In this document: positions 16,524 through 24,560 of the stretch, piece after piece | Numbering within the stretch: position 1 is the first letter of the stretch | How the letters are laid out: each line of letters begins with the position of its first letter | Origin: Clostridia bacterium | GTDB taxonomy: Bacteria; Bacillota; Clostridia; Oscillospirales; CAG-272 | Assembly (NCBI GenBank): GCA_017451915.1 | Contig: JAFTNJ010000013.1 | Coordinates: 1-38,683, forward strand | Direction of reading: 5' to 3' | Length of the DNA stretch: 38,683 bases | Made by a program: the position numbers and the translations under genes | Notes under the pieces: model-generated | Told to the model about the DNA's origin: nothing | Databases searched by the model: none | Seen by the model: only the letters and a program-made list of their open reading frames with translations

Positions 16524-16934
16524 TCAATGCGCCGACATATACTTTGCCCGCTCCCTGGTAATCTCGTGGGCGAGGGGCTTGCCCTCATGGAGAAACGCCG
16601 CGCTTTCCAAAAGCAATTCTCTTGCAATGTAAGCGCGCAGATCGGTGGTGGGGCCGCTCTGATGCGGCAGCATCATAACGTTGGGGAGATCAAACAAACG
16701 GGTCTCTGCCTTGGTTACCGGCTCCTTTTCGTACACGTCCAGCACCGCGCGGAAGCGTCCCGTGGCCAGCGCCTCCTCCAGAGCCGCCTGATCGATCACC
16801 GCCCCGCGAGCGGTGTTGATCAAAAGCGCGCCCTCCTTGATTCTGGAAAGCAATGCACCGTTGATCAAATGACGCGTTGCGTCAAACAGAGGGGTGTGAA
16901 TGCTGATGATATCACACGATCTTTGATGGCTGCC
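16524..16934 (-). pseudogene. 3' remnant of a D-2-hydroxyacid dehydrogenase gene
   Basis: About 130 codons that match the C-terminal third of NAD-dependent D-isomer 2-hydroxyacid dehydrogenases (SerA/lactate dehydrogenase type): SCDIISIHTPLFDATRHLI, INTARGAVIDQAALEEAL with the catalytic-site Arg, LDVYEKEP with the Glu, and MMLPHQSGPT with the catalytic His. The N-terminal substrate domain and the GxGxxG NAD-binding loop are missing. The similarity begins immediately after the terminator of the Pi-transporter gene, in the same direction, with no start codon or ribosome binding site of its own. It is either a deletion scar or an assembly join. Confidence 0.85.
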
Positions 16935-16937
16935 AAA

Positions 16938-16971
16938 AGCACGGGCGTCCCCGCTTGGGGACGCCCGTGCT
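16938..16971 (-). terminator. Terminator of the DUF47-PiT operon
   Basis: A 15-bp perfect stem (16938-16952 with 16957-16971), loop GCTT. On the minus strand it is followed by TTTT, about 16 bases after the PiT stop codon. Confidence 0.9.
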
Positions 16972-16986
16972 GTGCTTGCTATGTTG

Positions 16987-18051
16987 TTATGCAAAGTAGC
17001 TCTTGGTTGCCAGAGCAATCAGATATGTAAGCAGACCTGCCACGGTGGGAGAGCTGACCCAAGCAATGGCAATCCGTTTGAATACGCCAAAGTTGACGTT
17101 CTTCACGCCGTTGACAAGACCCGCGCCAATCACCGCGCCGACCACCGACTGGGAAGTGGAAACGGGAATTCCCATCCATTCGCCCATCAAAAGAACGGTA
17201 AGAGCCATGGCAACGATAACCACAAAGCCATCCACCTGACTGATTTCGGCAATGCTGCTGCCTACGGTCATCATAACACGCTTGGAGAAGGTCAGCACAC
17301 CAAGGCAAATGGCGGCACCGCCAATGATGGCCGTCAGCTGTGCGCTGGTCAGCAGATTGGCTCCCAGACCCGTAGCGTCGTAGTAAAACGCCGTTACGCT
17401 GGCCGAGCTGTTTTGACCGATACTGAACGCGGCAAAGGCACCGGCGATCAGATAGCCAAGCTTTACGATCAGGTCATAGCTTTTCATGGAGGTCAAGCGC
17501 TTCTCAATAAACTTCTTGACCAAAAAGACGAGCACAAAGGAAATCAGCGCCGCGCCCACGGGGTTAATGAGCCACGTGGAGGCAAACTCCAGCATTTCCT
17601 TGAGGTTGGTGGAAAGGATCTCGGGGTTGCTGTAATCGGCATACACCAAACCCCAGCCGATCACCGCACCGGTAATGGACTGGTTTGCCGACACCGGGAA
17701 CTTGAGAAAGCTCATGATAAACACGGTAAGACCCGCGGCGGCAAAAATGATGAAGGCTTTGAGGGCCGACTTGAGGCGAAGGTCCTCCAGAGTGCCGTTT
17801 GCAATGGCGTTGTTCACATCCTCGGTGGAGGCAACCACCTCGTTATTGGTAGCAATGCTGGAAAGCTTATCAATGTTGTTCTCTCCCAAAAGGATCGCGC
17901 CCAGCATAACCATGATAGAAATAATGATAATGGCGGTACGGAACTTGATCACACGGGTGGCAACGGCGGTGCCAAAAGCGTTTGCCGCGTCGTTGGTGCC
18001 CAGGGACCAGCCCATAAACAGGCCTGCCGCCAGCAGTAAATAGATCATCAT
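16987..18051 (-). CDS. pit: PiT family inorganic phosphate transporter
   Basis: A 354-residue integral membrane symporter for inorganic phosphate (metal-phosphate/cation coupled). The two PiT half-repeats are visible: WSLGTNDAANAFGTAVATR near the N-terminus, with FPVSANQSITGAVIGWG, and IPVSTSQSVVGAVIGAG in the C-terminal half. About ten hydrophobic segments are present. The start may be at 18051 or at the adjacent ATG at 18048; AGAAAGGCG lies upstream within the end of the preceding gene. Only 9 bases separate it from the DUF47 gene, the usual partner, so the pair is an operon. Confidence 0.95.
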   Translation of the reverse strand: MMIYLLLAAGLFMGWSLGTNDAANAFGTAVATRVIKFRTAIIIISIMVMLGAILLGENNIDKLSSIATNNEVVASTEDVNNAIANGTLEDLRLKSALKAFIIFAAAGLTVFIMSFLKFPVSANQSITGAVIGWGLVYADYSNPEILSTNLKEMLEFASTWLINPVGAALISFVLVFLVKKFIEKRLTSMKSYDLIVKLGYLIAGAFAAFSIGQNSSASVTAFYYDATGLGANLLTSAQLTAIIGGAAICLGVLTFSKRVMMTVGSSIAEISQVDGFVVIVAMALTVLLMGEWMGIPVSTSQSVVGAVIGAGLVNGVKNVNFGVFKRIAIAWVSSPTVAGLLTYLIALATKSYFA

Positions 18052-18060
18052 AATGTCGTT

Positions 18061-18714
18061 TTACGCCTTTCTGGTAATGAGCATGATCTGGATCTGGTCG
18101 GCGATATTCTCAATGATATCGGAAGAATCGCAGATCAACTCCAGCATTCCTGCCAACCGATCCTGGTTTGCAACGTCCAGATCCATGGCGTAGATCTTTT
18201 CGTAAAGCTTTTCCTCAATCACGTCCACACGGGACTCCAGGGCGCGGATCTCATCCAGGATGTGATGATCCTTGAGAAAACTGCCAAGCTGAGTAAAGAG
18301 CAGAGTGATCGACTGCTCCAGAATGGTAAACTGCTGCTTGGTCAGGGAAACGATTTCGATCAGATCGTCGCCAAAGCCCTCGGGAAAACGAACCCGACGG
18401 GTTACCATGGACTTTGCAATATGCTCACACTTGTTTGCCACACGGTCACAGCTGGTGGCCAGGGCAATCAGATCCTGACGGGTGGCGGGAAGATACTGAC
18501 CGCTCAGGGAGTCGATCATACGGCGAAGAGATACGTCGGCTGTATTCTCGGCCTTTGCCACGCCTGCGGCAAGCGAACGCAGGGTCTCGTCCGCGGATGC
18601 GGGAATGACGGCAGCACGCAAAAAGCCCTCAAAGGTGATCAAACATTCTTCTACATCCTTGATCTGCTCCGAAATCAGCACGTGCACTTGGGTCCCTTTC
18701 TTAAAAACGCTCAT
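18061..18714 (-). CDS. DUF47 family PhoU-like accessory protein of the PiT transporter
   Basis: A 217-residue all-helical cytoplasmic protein of the DUF47/PhoU-like group, which usually precedes PiT transporters and modulates phosphate uptake. Features are VHVLISEQIKDVEECL near the N-terminus, SLSGQYLPATRQDLIALATSCDRVANKCEHIAK (a PhoU-type helical bundle with D-R-V-A-N) and a C-terminal LICDSSDIIENIADQIQI. GGAGG stands 7 bases before the ATG. It is the first gene of the two-gene operon. Confidence 0.93.
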   Translation of the reverse strand: MSVFKKGTQVHVLISEQIKDVEECLITFEGFLRAAVIPASADETLRSLAAGVAKAENTADVSLRRMIDSLSGQYLPATRQDLIALATSCDRVANKCEHIAKSMVTRRVRFPEGFGDDLIEIVSLTKQQFTILEQSITLLFTQLGSFLKDHHILDEIRALESRVDVIEEKLYEKIYAMDLDVANQDRLAGMLELICDSSDIIENIADQIQIMLITRKA

Positions 18715-18766
18715 AAAACAACCTCCATTACGTTAGATTTTTCTTTTGGTATAAATATCCATTTCT

Positions 18767-18795
18767 ATTTTAGCATACAATCGCCGTATTTTCAA
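18767..18795 (-). promoter_or_regulatory. Promoter of the DUF47-PiT operon
   Basis: On the minus strand TTGAAA (18795-18790), 17-base spacer, TAAAAT (18772-18767) preceded by TGC. It is about 52 bases upstream of the DUF47 start. No PHO-box-like direct repeats were recognised. Confidence 0.7.
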
Positions 18796-18886
18796 CACTT
18801 TTTTTCAATTTTTGAGCAAAAAAGCCCCAAAAATGAGAATTTGGCGGCCTTTGTCCCCCTTCTCCGTCCTTACGGACACTTTTTTC

Positions 18887-18915
18887 TTGACATTTCCGGG
18901 GTTCTTGGCTATAAT
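18887..18915 (+). promoter_or_regulatory. Consensus promoter for the lone EEP gene
   Basis: TTGACA (18887-18892), 17-base spacer, TATAAT (18910-18915): a perfect match to the housekeeping consensus, 37 bases before the start codon. Confidence 0.85.
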
Positions 18916-18952
18916 AAAAGCGACCGCAAACACCCAAATGGAGGAACCCGTT

Positions 18953-20230
18953 ATGTGTCTGAATCATTTTTCCATCCTTTATTCCGCCCACTCCCCCAAC
19001 ACCGCGATCGAGCACGAGGCCGCCCATTGGCTGCGACAGGCTCTGGCAACCCGTTTTGGCTGGGAGCTGACGGTATCCACGGAGATACAAGCCCCGTCCC
19101 CCAAGATCCTTCTCGGTGCCGCCTCGGGGTTGACGCCTGCCCTGAACGAATACGCCATCCGCGTCGGAGAGGGCTCCGACCTCTCCCTCTGCGCCGGCTC
19201 GACTGCCGCCTACGACGATCTGATCACCGATCTGGTGGAAGCCCTTGAAAAAGGCGAGGAGATCACCTCCCTTTCCAAGGTCTGCCGCGACCCCAGCATG
19301 GGAAAACGCCACGGAGACCTGCGCATTCTCTTCCACAACATCTTCGGCTACGACCGCAAGCCCACCATCAACCCCCAACGGCGGTACGCATTTGAGTCGA
19401 TCCTCTACCGCGAGTACGACGCCGACATCCTCTGCCTGCAGGAATACGACGGCGGCCCCCGCAAGTACCTGGGGCCCCTCCTGACCGAACACGGCTTTAC
19501 CGAGGTTCCCGCCGACCAAATGGGATTCCCCAAAAACTGCTCCCCCATCTTCTATAACGATGCCCGGGTCAAGCTTCTGGATCACGGCTTTTATCCCTTC
19601 GTTTACAAGAGCGAGGTTTGTGAGATGGTCTGCAACAACCACGACACCAAGAATCTGACCTGGGCGGCCTTTGAGGATATCAGGACCCAAAAGAGATTCC
19701 TGGTCATCAGCGTGCATTTCTATTACAGCCCCGACGCCTCGAGCGACATGACCAACCGGGTAGAATCCAACAAGGCGCGCATGGAGAACGCCCGGGAGAT
19801 GTTCGCCTTCCTGCAAGACGTCATCTACAAAAAGAACGGCGGCGAGTTTGCGGGACTGCCCTTGTTGTGGGGCGGCGACCTGAACTGCGGATACAGCAAT
19901 AAGAAATTCCCCTCCCTCATCGAATCGGCCGGCGGAAAAATCGCCCTTGACGTGTTGGAGGAGGACTTTGGCATGAAGCACGTGCAAAAGCACGCCGCCC
20001 TCTTTGCCGACAGCATTGGTGCCTACTGCGGCTACCCCACCTATGACGAGGCGCTGGGCTACTATCCCACCTGCGGACGCCTTGACAACAAGACCTTTGA
20101 CTCCTCCATCGACCACGCCTACGTCTACGGTAAGGGTGTCACCCCCCTGACCTTTGACATCATTGACACCACCTTTGCCAAAAAGACCTCGGATCACGCC
20201 CCCATCGTGGTCGACTACCGCTTGGAATGA
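18953..20230 (+). CDS. Endonuclease/exonuclease/phosphatase family protein with N-terminal GH20b/GH67N-like domain
   Basis: A 425-residue protein with no signal peptide, so probably cytoplasmic. Residues about 1-110 (HEAAHWLRQALATRFGW, PKILLGAASGL, NEYAIRVGEG, DLVEAL) resemble the small alpha-beta domain found before GH20/GH67 catalytic domains. From about 125 an EEP fold has the metal-dependent phosphodiesterase motifs: RILFHNIFG (Asn), CLQEYDGG (Glu), VISVHFYYS (His), WGGDLNCGYS (Asp/Asn) and SDHAPIVVDY (Asp-His). The substrate may be a nucleic acid, nucleotide, phospholipid or inositol phosphate. The ATG at 18953 is chosen for GGAGG 7 bases upstream. It is divergent from the phosphate operon, and its catalytic domain family is the same as in the lipoprotein array. 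Confidence 0.85.
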   Translation: MCLNHFSILYSAHSPNTAIEHEAAHWLRQALATRFGWELTVSTEIQAPSPKILLGAASGLTPALNEYAIRVGEGSDLSLCAGSTAAYDDLITDLVEALEKGEEITSLSKVCRDPSMGKRHGDLRILFHNIFGYDRKPTINPQRRYAFESILYREYDADILCLQEYDGGPRKYLGPLLTEHGFTEVPADQMGFPKNCSPIFYNDARVKLLDHGFYPFVYKSEVCEMVCNNHDTKNLTWAAFEDIRTQKRFLVISVHFYYSPDASSDMTNRVESNKARMENAREMFAFLQDVIYKKNGGEFAGLPLLWGGDLNCGYSNKKFPSLIESAGGKIALDVLEEDFGMKHVQKHAALFADSIGAYCGYPTYDEALGYYPTCGRLDNKTFDSSIDHAYVYGKGVTPLTFDIIDTTFAKKTSDHAPIVVDYRLE

Positions 20231-20254
20231 GAACATAAAATTCACCTTTCGATC

Positions 20255-20296
20255 AAAGCCCCCGGGACAGTTCAAACGAACCGCCCCGGGGGCTTT
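20255..20296. terminator. Bidirectional terminator between convergent genes
   Basis: AAAGCCCCCGGG (20255-20266) pairs with CCCGGGGGCTTT (20285-20296). A small GTTC/GAAC helix sits inside the 18-base loop. Confidence 0.8.
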
Positions 20297-20310
20297 GGTA
20301 TTTTTACAGC

Positions 20311-21168
20311 TTATGAAAACCGAACCGAGCCTGCCCACTCGTAGATCTTGGGCAGATGTTCCTCGGCCCTGGTGCTCTCGGTGGCAAACTGGAAGGTCCA
20401 GAAAGCATCGTCGGATTTAAACAGGAAATTGCGGTAGGTATAGGTCTTTCCGTTGTCGGAATTGGTGAATTCGTACACGCAGGTGTACAAGCCGTTTTCC
20501 GTGGTGAACTCGGAGGCAATCCCGTTGACCTCCAGCCAAAGATCACCGTACTCCTCCAGGGTCAGGGTCTCCACTCCGGGATACTCCGCAAAGGATTCCT
20601 TGAGAACAAAAACCGCCACGTGCCTGGAATCGTAGCAGGCCGCATAGGGCTCCATCTCGGTCTTGGAAAAGGCGTCGGTCAGGGTAATCTCCATTCCGCT
20701 CGCCGAAAAGGTCTCGGGGCTCTCCGCAAAAAGGAACGCGCCGGAGGCAACCAAACCAATGACCACTCCCAAAAGCACGGCAAGCACCATGATCCCCCAA
20801 CCTGCCACGGCTCCCTTCTTTCGGTTTTGCAGGGTGGCCGCGTCGGTAACGCCGTCAAAATAAAAGGGATTGCCCTTGCCGGGATTGAAATGATTTTGGC
20901 CGCACAGAGAGATATCCTCGCTTCCCTCGGGCAGCTGCATGAACTCGTTGCAATAGCCCTTGCTGACCTTATCGGCGATCACAAACAGCTTGACCGCGTT
21001 CTCCTCGATGGAAAAGGTCTTTTCCTCTCCGTTTTTCAAATTTCCCAATTTACGGCAGGGAACGCCGTTGATGGTCAGCTCGCTGTTCTCTGCGTCCTCA
21101 ACGTAAAGCTTCATGGTTCCAAGGCAAGCCACAAAGGACTTCCTGCGGCAAACGGTCAGATTTCTCAT
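20311..21168 (-). CDS. Single-pass membrane protein, function unknown
   Basis: A 285-residue protein I do not recognise as a named family. The N-terminal 120 residues look soluble and beta-rich (RRKSFVACLGTMKLYVED, LTINGVPCRKL, EKTFSIEENAVKLFVI), probably cytoplasmic and Cys-containing. One strong membrane segment follows (AVAGWGIMVLAVLLGVVIGLVASG). The outer domain (about 155-285: MEITLTDAFSKTEMEPYAACYD, YRNFLFKSDDAFWTFQFAT) resembles the repeated PsbP/DcrB-like domain of the lipoprotein at 1604-2701. The ATG at 21168 is fixed by AAAGGAGG 7 bases upstream. It is convergent with the EEP gene and divergent from the first array lipoprotein. Confidence 0.75.
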   Translation of the reverse strand: MRNLTVCRRKSFVACLGTMKLYVEDAENSELTINGVPCRKLGNLKNGEEKTFSIEENAVKLFVIADKVSKGYCNEFMQLPEGSEDISLCGQNHFNPGKGNPFYFDGVTDAATLQNRKKGAVAGWGIMVLAVLLGVVIGLVASGAFLFAESPETFSASGMEITLTDAFSKTEMEPYAACYDSRHVAVFVLKESFAEYPGVETLTLEEYGDLWLEVNGIASEFTTENGLYTCVYEFTNSDNGKTYTYRNFLFKSDDAFWTFQFATESTRAEEHLPKIYEWAGSVRFS

Positions 21169-21204
21169 AAACGATCCTCCTTTGATCGGAACAATTGCAG
21201 TATC

Positions 21205-21233
21205 ATTATAACATATGACGCGTATGTTGTCAA
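21205..21233 (-). promoter_or_regulatory. Consensus promoter of the single-pass membrane protein gene
   Basis: On the minus strand TTGACA (21233-21228), 17 bases, TATAAT (21210-21205). It is back-to-back with the promoter of the first array gene. Confidence 0.85.
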
Positions 21234-21293
21234 CAATCCGAAAAAAATCACAGAATTTCATAAAAAAAGAGGTCGAAATCGCAGAAATGGGAC

Positions 21294-21322
21294 TTGCAAT
21301 CCTCTTTTTGGGATGCTATAAT
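21294..21322 (+). promoter_or_regulatory. Promoter of array lipoprotein 1
   Basis: TTGCAA (21294-21299), 17 bases, TATAAT (21317-21322) with TGC in front of the -10. It lies about 65 bases upstream of the start codon. Confidence 0.8.
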
Positions 21323-21386
21323 GAACGTGAAGACCGTTCCCGTGGCGCGGGCACGGTAAAATTTCTCCAAAGAAAGGAATACCTTG

Positions 21387-24359
21387 ATGAAAAAGAGACT
21401 TCTTTCCCTGTTGCTGCTCACGGCAATGCTGCTTTCGGTATTTGCCGCCTGCACGACAACGACGCCTCCGACCAACGACGGCACCGGAACCCAAGGCACC
21501 GCGGGAACCGGCGACCCCACCACCGAAGCCACCACCTACGATCCCAATCACAGCTGCACCACCGCTCCCCCCGAGCCCTCCGTAACCCCCGGGGAAGCCT
21601 CGGTTTACTCCGGCACCCCCGACACCTCCTGGTACACGGGAAAGGCTACCGAGTACACCCTGACCTCGGCAGATCAGCTGGTCGGCTTCCACTCCCTGCG
21701 CAGCGATACCTGCACCTTTGAGGGCGTGACCATTAAGCTGGACTGCGACGTGATCCTCAATGAAGGCACCGCCGAGGAGATCAAGGCCAGAGGCTCGGCC
21801 AACCACGCCTGGCGCCAGCTGAACTCCGCTCATCTCTTTAAGGGAACCTTTGACGGCCAGGGCCACGTGATCAGCGGCCTCTATATGCAGCTCACCGCCT
21901 CTGCCGTGCGCGGTATGTTCGGCGGCGTGGGCGGCAACGCGGTCATCAAAAACTTCACTCTGGCAAACTCCTACTTTGGAGGTCCCTCCAAGGACAACAA
22001 GACCACCCTGGGCTCCATCGCCGCCAAGATCTCTGGCGAGGGTGCCAACGTCACCATTGAAAACGTGATCTCCTACGCCGTTCTTGAAGAGGGCGAGGCC
22101 ACCTTTGCCCGTGTGGGCGGTCTGGTGGGCATGGTGACCGAGGGCGTGACCCTGACCATGAAGAACTGTGAATTCCACGGCAGTGTGACCATCTCCGGCA
22201 ACTACGCCGGGGGTATGATCGGTATGGCAAGCCATGTGGAGGCCACCGTGATTTTGAACAACTGTAAGAACACCGGTGCCATTACCGCCGCATCCAACGC
22301 CGGCGGCATGATGGGCATCTGCTCGGTCAAGTCCATGGATCTGACCGGCTGTACCAATACCGGCACCATCAAGGCGGACTCCGGTTCCGGAGATCTGGTG
22401 GGAGTTCAGGCAGTCCTTGCCGACCCCAACAACGGTGCCCGTCCCGCCACTCCCGCGGGAACCACCGCTCTGCGCGTGATGAGCTTTAACATTCAAACGG
22501 CTCTGACCGCCTCCAACGGCGTGCTCACCGACGCCGCGCGGAACCGCATAGAGGCGGTTCGCCAGGAAATCCTTTTCTACGATCCCGATATGTTCGGCCT
22601 GCAGGAGGATAGCCTGGTTTGGCACTCCAACCTCAACCTTACCGACTACAACCGCATTCTCGATACCACCATTGGCGGCACGGAAATGTGCGCCATCTAT
22701 TACAAGAAGGGTCTGCCGTTGCTGGATAGCGGCTCGCTCTGGATCACCAACACGGGAATTGGCAGTGGTGTGGGTCTGACCGTGGCCGACCTCACCACCC
22801 CCGGCAGCAAATACAAGCTCTCCGACGCCGACCTGGCCGAGCTTGGCATTACCGCCTCCTCCCCCAACTCGGTGCTCACCGAGACTCGCAAGTACGGCGA
22901 CACCAGCTACACGTTGTTGGGCAACCGCAAGATGACCTGGGGCGTGTTTGACATCAACGGCCAGACCGTGATCTACGTCAACACCCACCTGCAGCACCGC
23001 AGCCAGACCTCGGATTACAGCACCGCCGCCATTCAAAACATCCGCAGCATGGAGCGCATCAAGTCCTTTGACCTGCTCCAGGCTCAGCTGAAGAAGCTGC
23101 AGGAGCAGTTCCCCAATTCCGTCAACTACATCACGGGTGACTTTAACGACGTGGTTGGCACCGCCATCTACAACGCCGCCACCAAGGACTACGGCTACGC
23201 CAGCGCGCACGTTTCCGCCGCCGAAAAGTACGGTGTGGACGGCTCCTGGAACAACGCCTTTGACAAGGCCGTGATGGGTGACAACTATCCCAGCGCAGCC
23301 GAGGGCACCGGTGGCTCTTACCTGGACTACTGCTTCGTTTCCGCCGGTATTGACGTGCTGAAGTTCCGCGTAGGCGCGGGCAAGGCTACCATTACCGCCG
23401 TGGACGGCTCCACCAAGACCATCTACACCTCCGACCACCTTCCCATCATCACCGACCTCTGCTTCAAGACCGATAAGACCGGCTCCCCCATCGATCCCGA
23501 TTACAAGGAGGAGCCCGACGACATAACCAAGCCCTCGGTCTACTCCGGCGTCTATGATACCTCCTGGTACACGGGAGACAAGACCGAGTATGTTCTGACC
23601 ACCGCCGACCAGCTCATGGGCATGGTCTACCTGAGAAGCGAGACCTGCACCTTTGAGGGCGTAACCATCAAGCTGGGCAGAGATATGATCATCAACGAGG
23701 GCACCTTAGAGGAGATCATCGCCCGCGGCTCGGGGAACATCGCCTGGCGCCAGCTCAACTCCTCCTATCTCTTTAAGGGTACCTTTGACGGCCAGGGACA
23801 CAGCATCTCGGGCGTTTATCTCGCGCTGACCACCACCGGAAACCGCAGTATGTTTGGCGGTGTGGGCGGCAACGCGGTGATTAAGAACTTCACTCTGGAG
23901 AATTCCTACTTCACCGGCCCCTCCGTTACCGGCAAGAACAATCTGTCCTGCCTGGTGACCAAGATCGCGGGAAGCGGTGCCAACGTCACCCTTTCCGACC
24001 TGCACATCCAGTCCACCCTCATTGCAGAGACCACGGCCTCCATGGGCAACGTCGCCGCCTTTGTGGGAATCCACGAGGCCGGTACCCTGACCATGACCAA
24101 CTGCAGCTTCCAGGGCAAGATCGACTACGTGGACGCTGCCGACGTGGGTAGCTTTATTGGTGAGATGGTGACCGGAACCACCCTCAACCTCAACAACTGC
24201 ACCAGCTCCGCCGAGCTGATCGCCAAGCGGAACTGCGGCGGTCTGATCGGATTTGTTGCCAGCGGTGCCACCGTCAACAACAACGGCTCCACCTTCACCG
24301 GCTCCATCACCTGTGCCGGTTCCAAGAGTGAGACGATCGGGAACCAAGCAGAAGCATAA
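21387..24359 (+). CDS. Array lipoprotein 1: beta-helix / EEP phosphodiesterase / beta-helix
   Basis: A 990-residue secreted lipoprotein with lipobox VFAAC (Cys22) and a Thr-rich linker. Module A (about 72-350) opens with VYSGTPDTSWYTG and FKGTFDGQGHVISGLY, then GLUG-like beta-helix turns (VGGLVGMVTEGVTLTMKNC, YAGGMIGMA). The EEP domain (about 362-690) has VMSFNIQ, GLQED, NTHLQHR, TGDFND and SDHLPI, a full set of metal-dependent phosphoesterase motifs. Module B (about 718-990) repeats the beta-helix opening. The start is ATG 21387, with AAAGGAAT upstream; a TTG one codon earlier is unlikely. It should sit on the cell surface. Nucleic acid, nucleotide or phospholipid substrates are all possible. 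Confidence 0.85.
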   Translation: MKKRLLSLLLLTAMLLSVFAACTTTTPPTNDGTGTQGTAGTGDPTTEATTYDPNHSCTTAPPEPSVTPGEASVYSGTPDTSWYTGKATEYTLTSADQLVGFHSLRSDTCTFEGVTIKLDCDVILNEGTAEEIKARGSANHAWRQLNSAHLFKGTFDGQGHVISGLYMQLTASAVRGMFGGVGGNAVIKNFTLANSYFGGPSKDNKTTLGSIAAKISGEGANVTIENVISYAVLEEGEATFARVGGLVGMVTEGVTLTMKNCEFHGSVTISGNYAGGMIGMASHVEATVILNNCKNTGAITAASNAGGMMGICSVKSMDLTGCTNTGTIKADSGSGDLVGVQAVLADPNNGARPATPAGTTALRVMSFNIQTALTASNGVLTDAARNRIEAVRQEILFYDPDMFGLQEDSLVWHSNLNLTDYNRILDTTIGGTEMCAIYYKKGLPLLDSGSLWITNTGIGSGVGLTVADLTTPGSKYKLSDADLAELGITASSPNSVLTETRKYGDTSYTLLGNRKMTWGVFDINGQTVIYVNTHLQHRSQTSDYSTAAIQNIRSMERIKSFDLLQAQLKKLQEQFPNSVNYITGDFNDVVGTAIYNAATKDYGYASAHVSAAEKYGVDGSWNNAFDKAVMGDNYPSAAEGTGGSYLDYCFVSAGIDVLKFRVGAGKATITAVDGSTKTIYTSDHLPIITDLCFKTDKTGSPIDPDYKEEPDDITKPSVYSGVYDTSWYTGDKTEYVLTTADQLMGMVYLRSETCTFEGVTIKLGRDMIINEGTLEEIIARGSGNIAWRQLNSSYLFKGTFDGQGHSISGVYLALTTTGNRSMFGGVGGNAVIKNFTLENSYFTGPSVTGKNNLSCLVTKIAGSGANVTLSDLHIQSTLIAETTASMGNVAAFVGIHEAGTLTMTNCSFQGKIDYVDAADVGSFIGEMVTGTTLNLNNCTSSAELIAKRNCGGLIGFVASGATVNNNGSTFTGSITCAGSKSETIGNQAEA

Positions 24360-24368
24360 TTTTTTCTA

Positions 24369-24394
24369 GGGACGCGGCTTTTGGGCCGCGTCCC
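24369..24394 (+). terminator. Terminator of array lipoprotein 1
   Basis: A perfect 10-bp stem (24369-24378 with 24385-24394) around TTTTGG, followed by TTTT, starting 10 bases after the stop codon. Confidence 0.88.
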
Positions 24395-24464
24395 TTTTGG
24401 TTTAGAAAACCAATCAGAATCCGGAAAAAAAGTTTATATTTTTTGTGCTTTTTACACACTCTCC

Positions 24465-24493
24465 TTGACTTTTCGACGTCTCGTATGTATAAT
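24465..24493 (+). promoter_or_regulatory. Promoter of array lipoprotein 2
   Basis: TTGACT (24465-24470), 17 bases, TATAAT (24488-24493), about 68 bases before the start codon. Confidence 0.8.
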
Positions 24494-24560
24494 ATAGACA
24501 AATCTCCGCAGTGAAACGGCACAGAGAAACTTCTATGTGTTCAAGAAAGGAAAAATAACC

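Noticed and set aside
21258-23438. A 726-codon minus-strand frame opposite lipoprotein 1
   Set aside because: Antisense shadow that runs through the promoter and signal peptide of the plus-strand gene.
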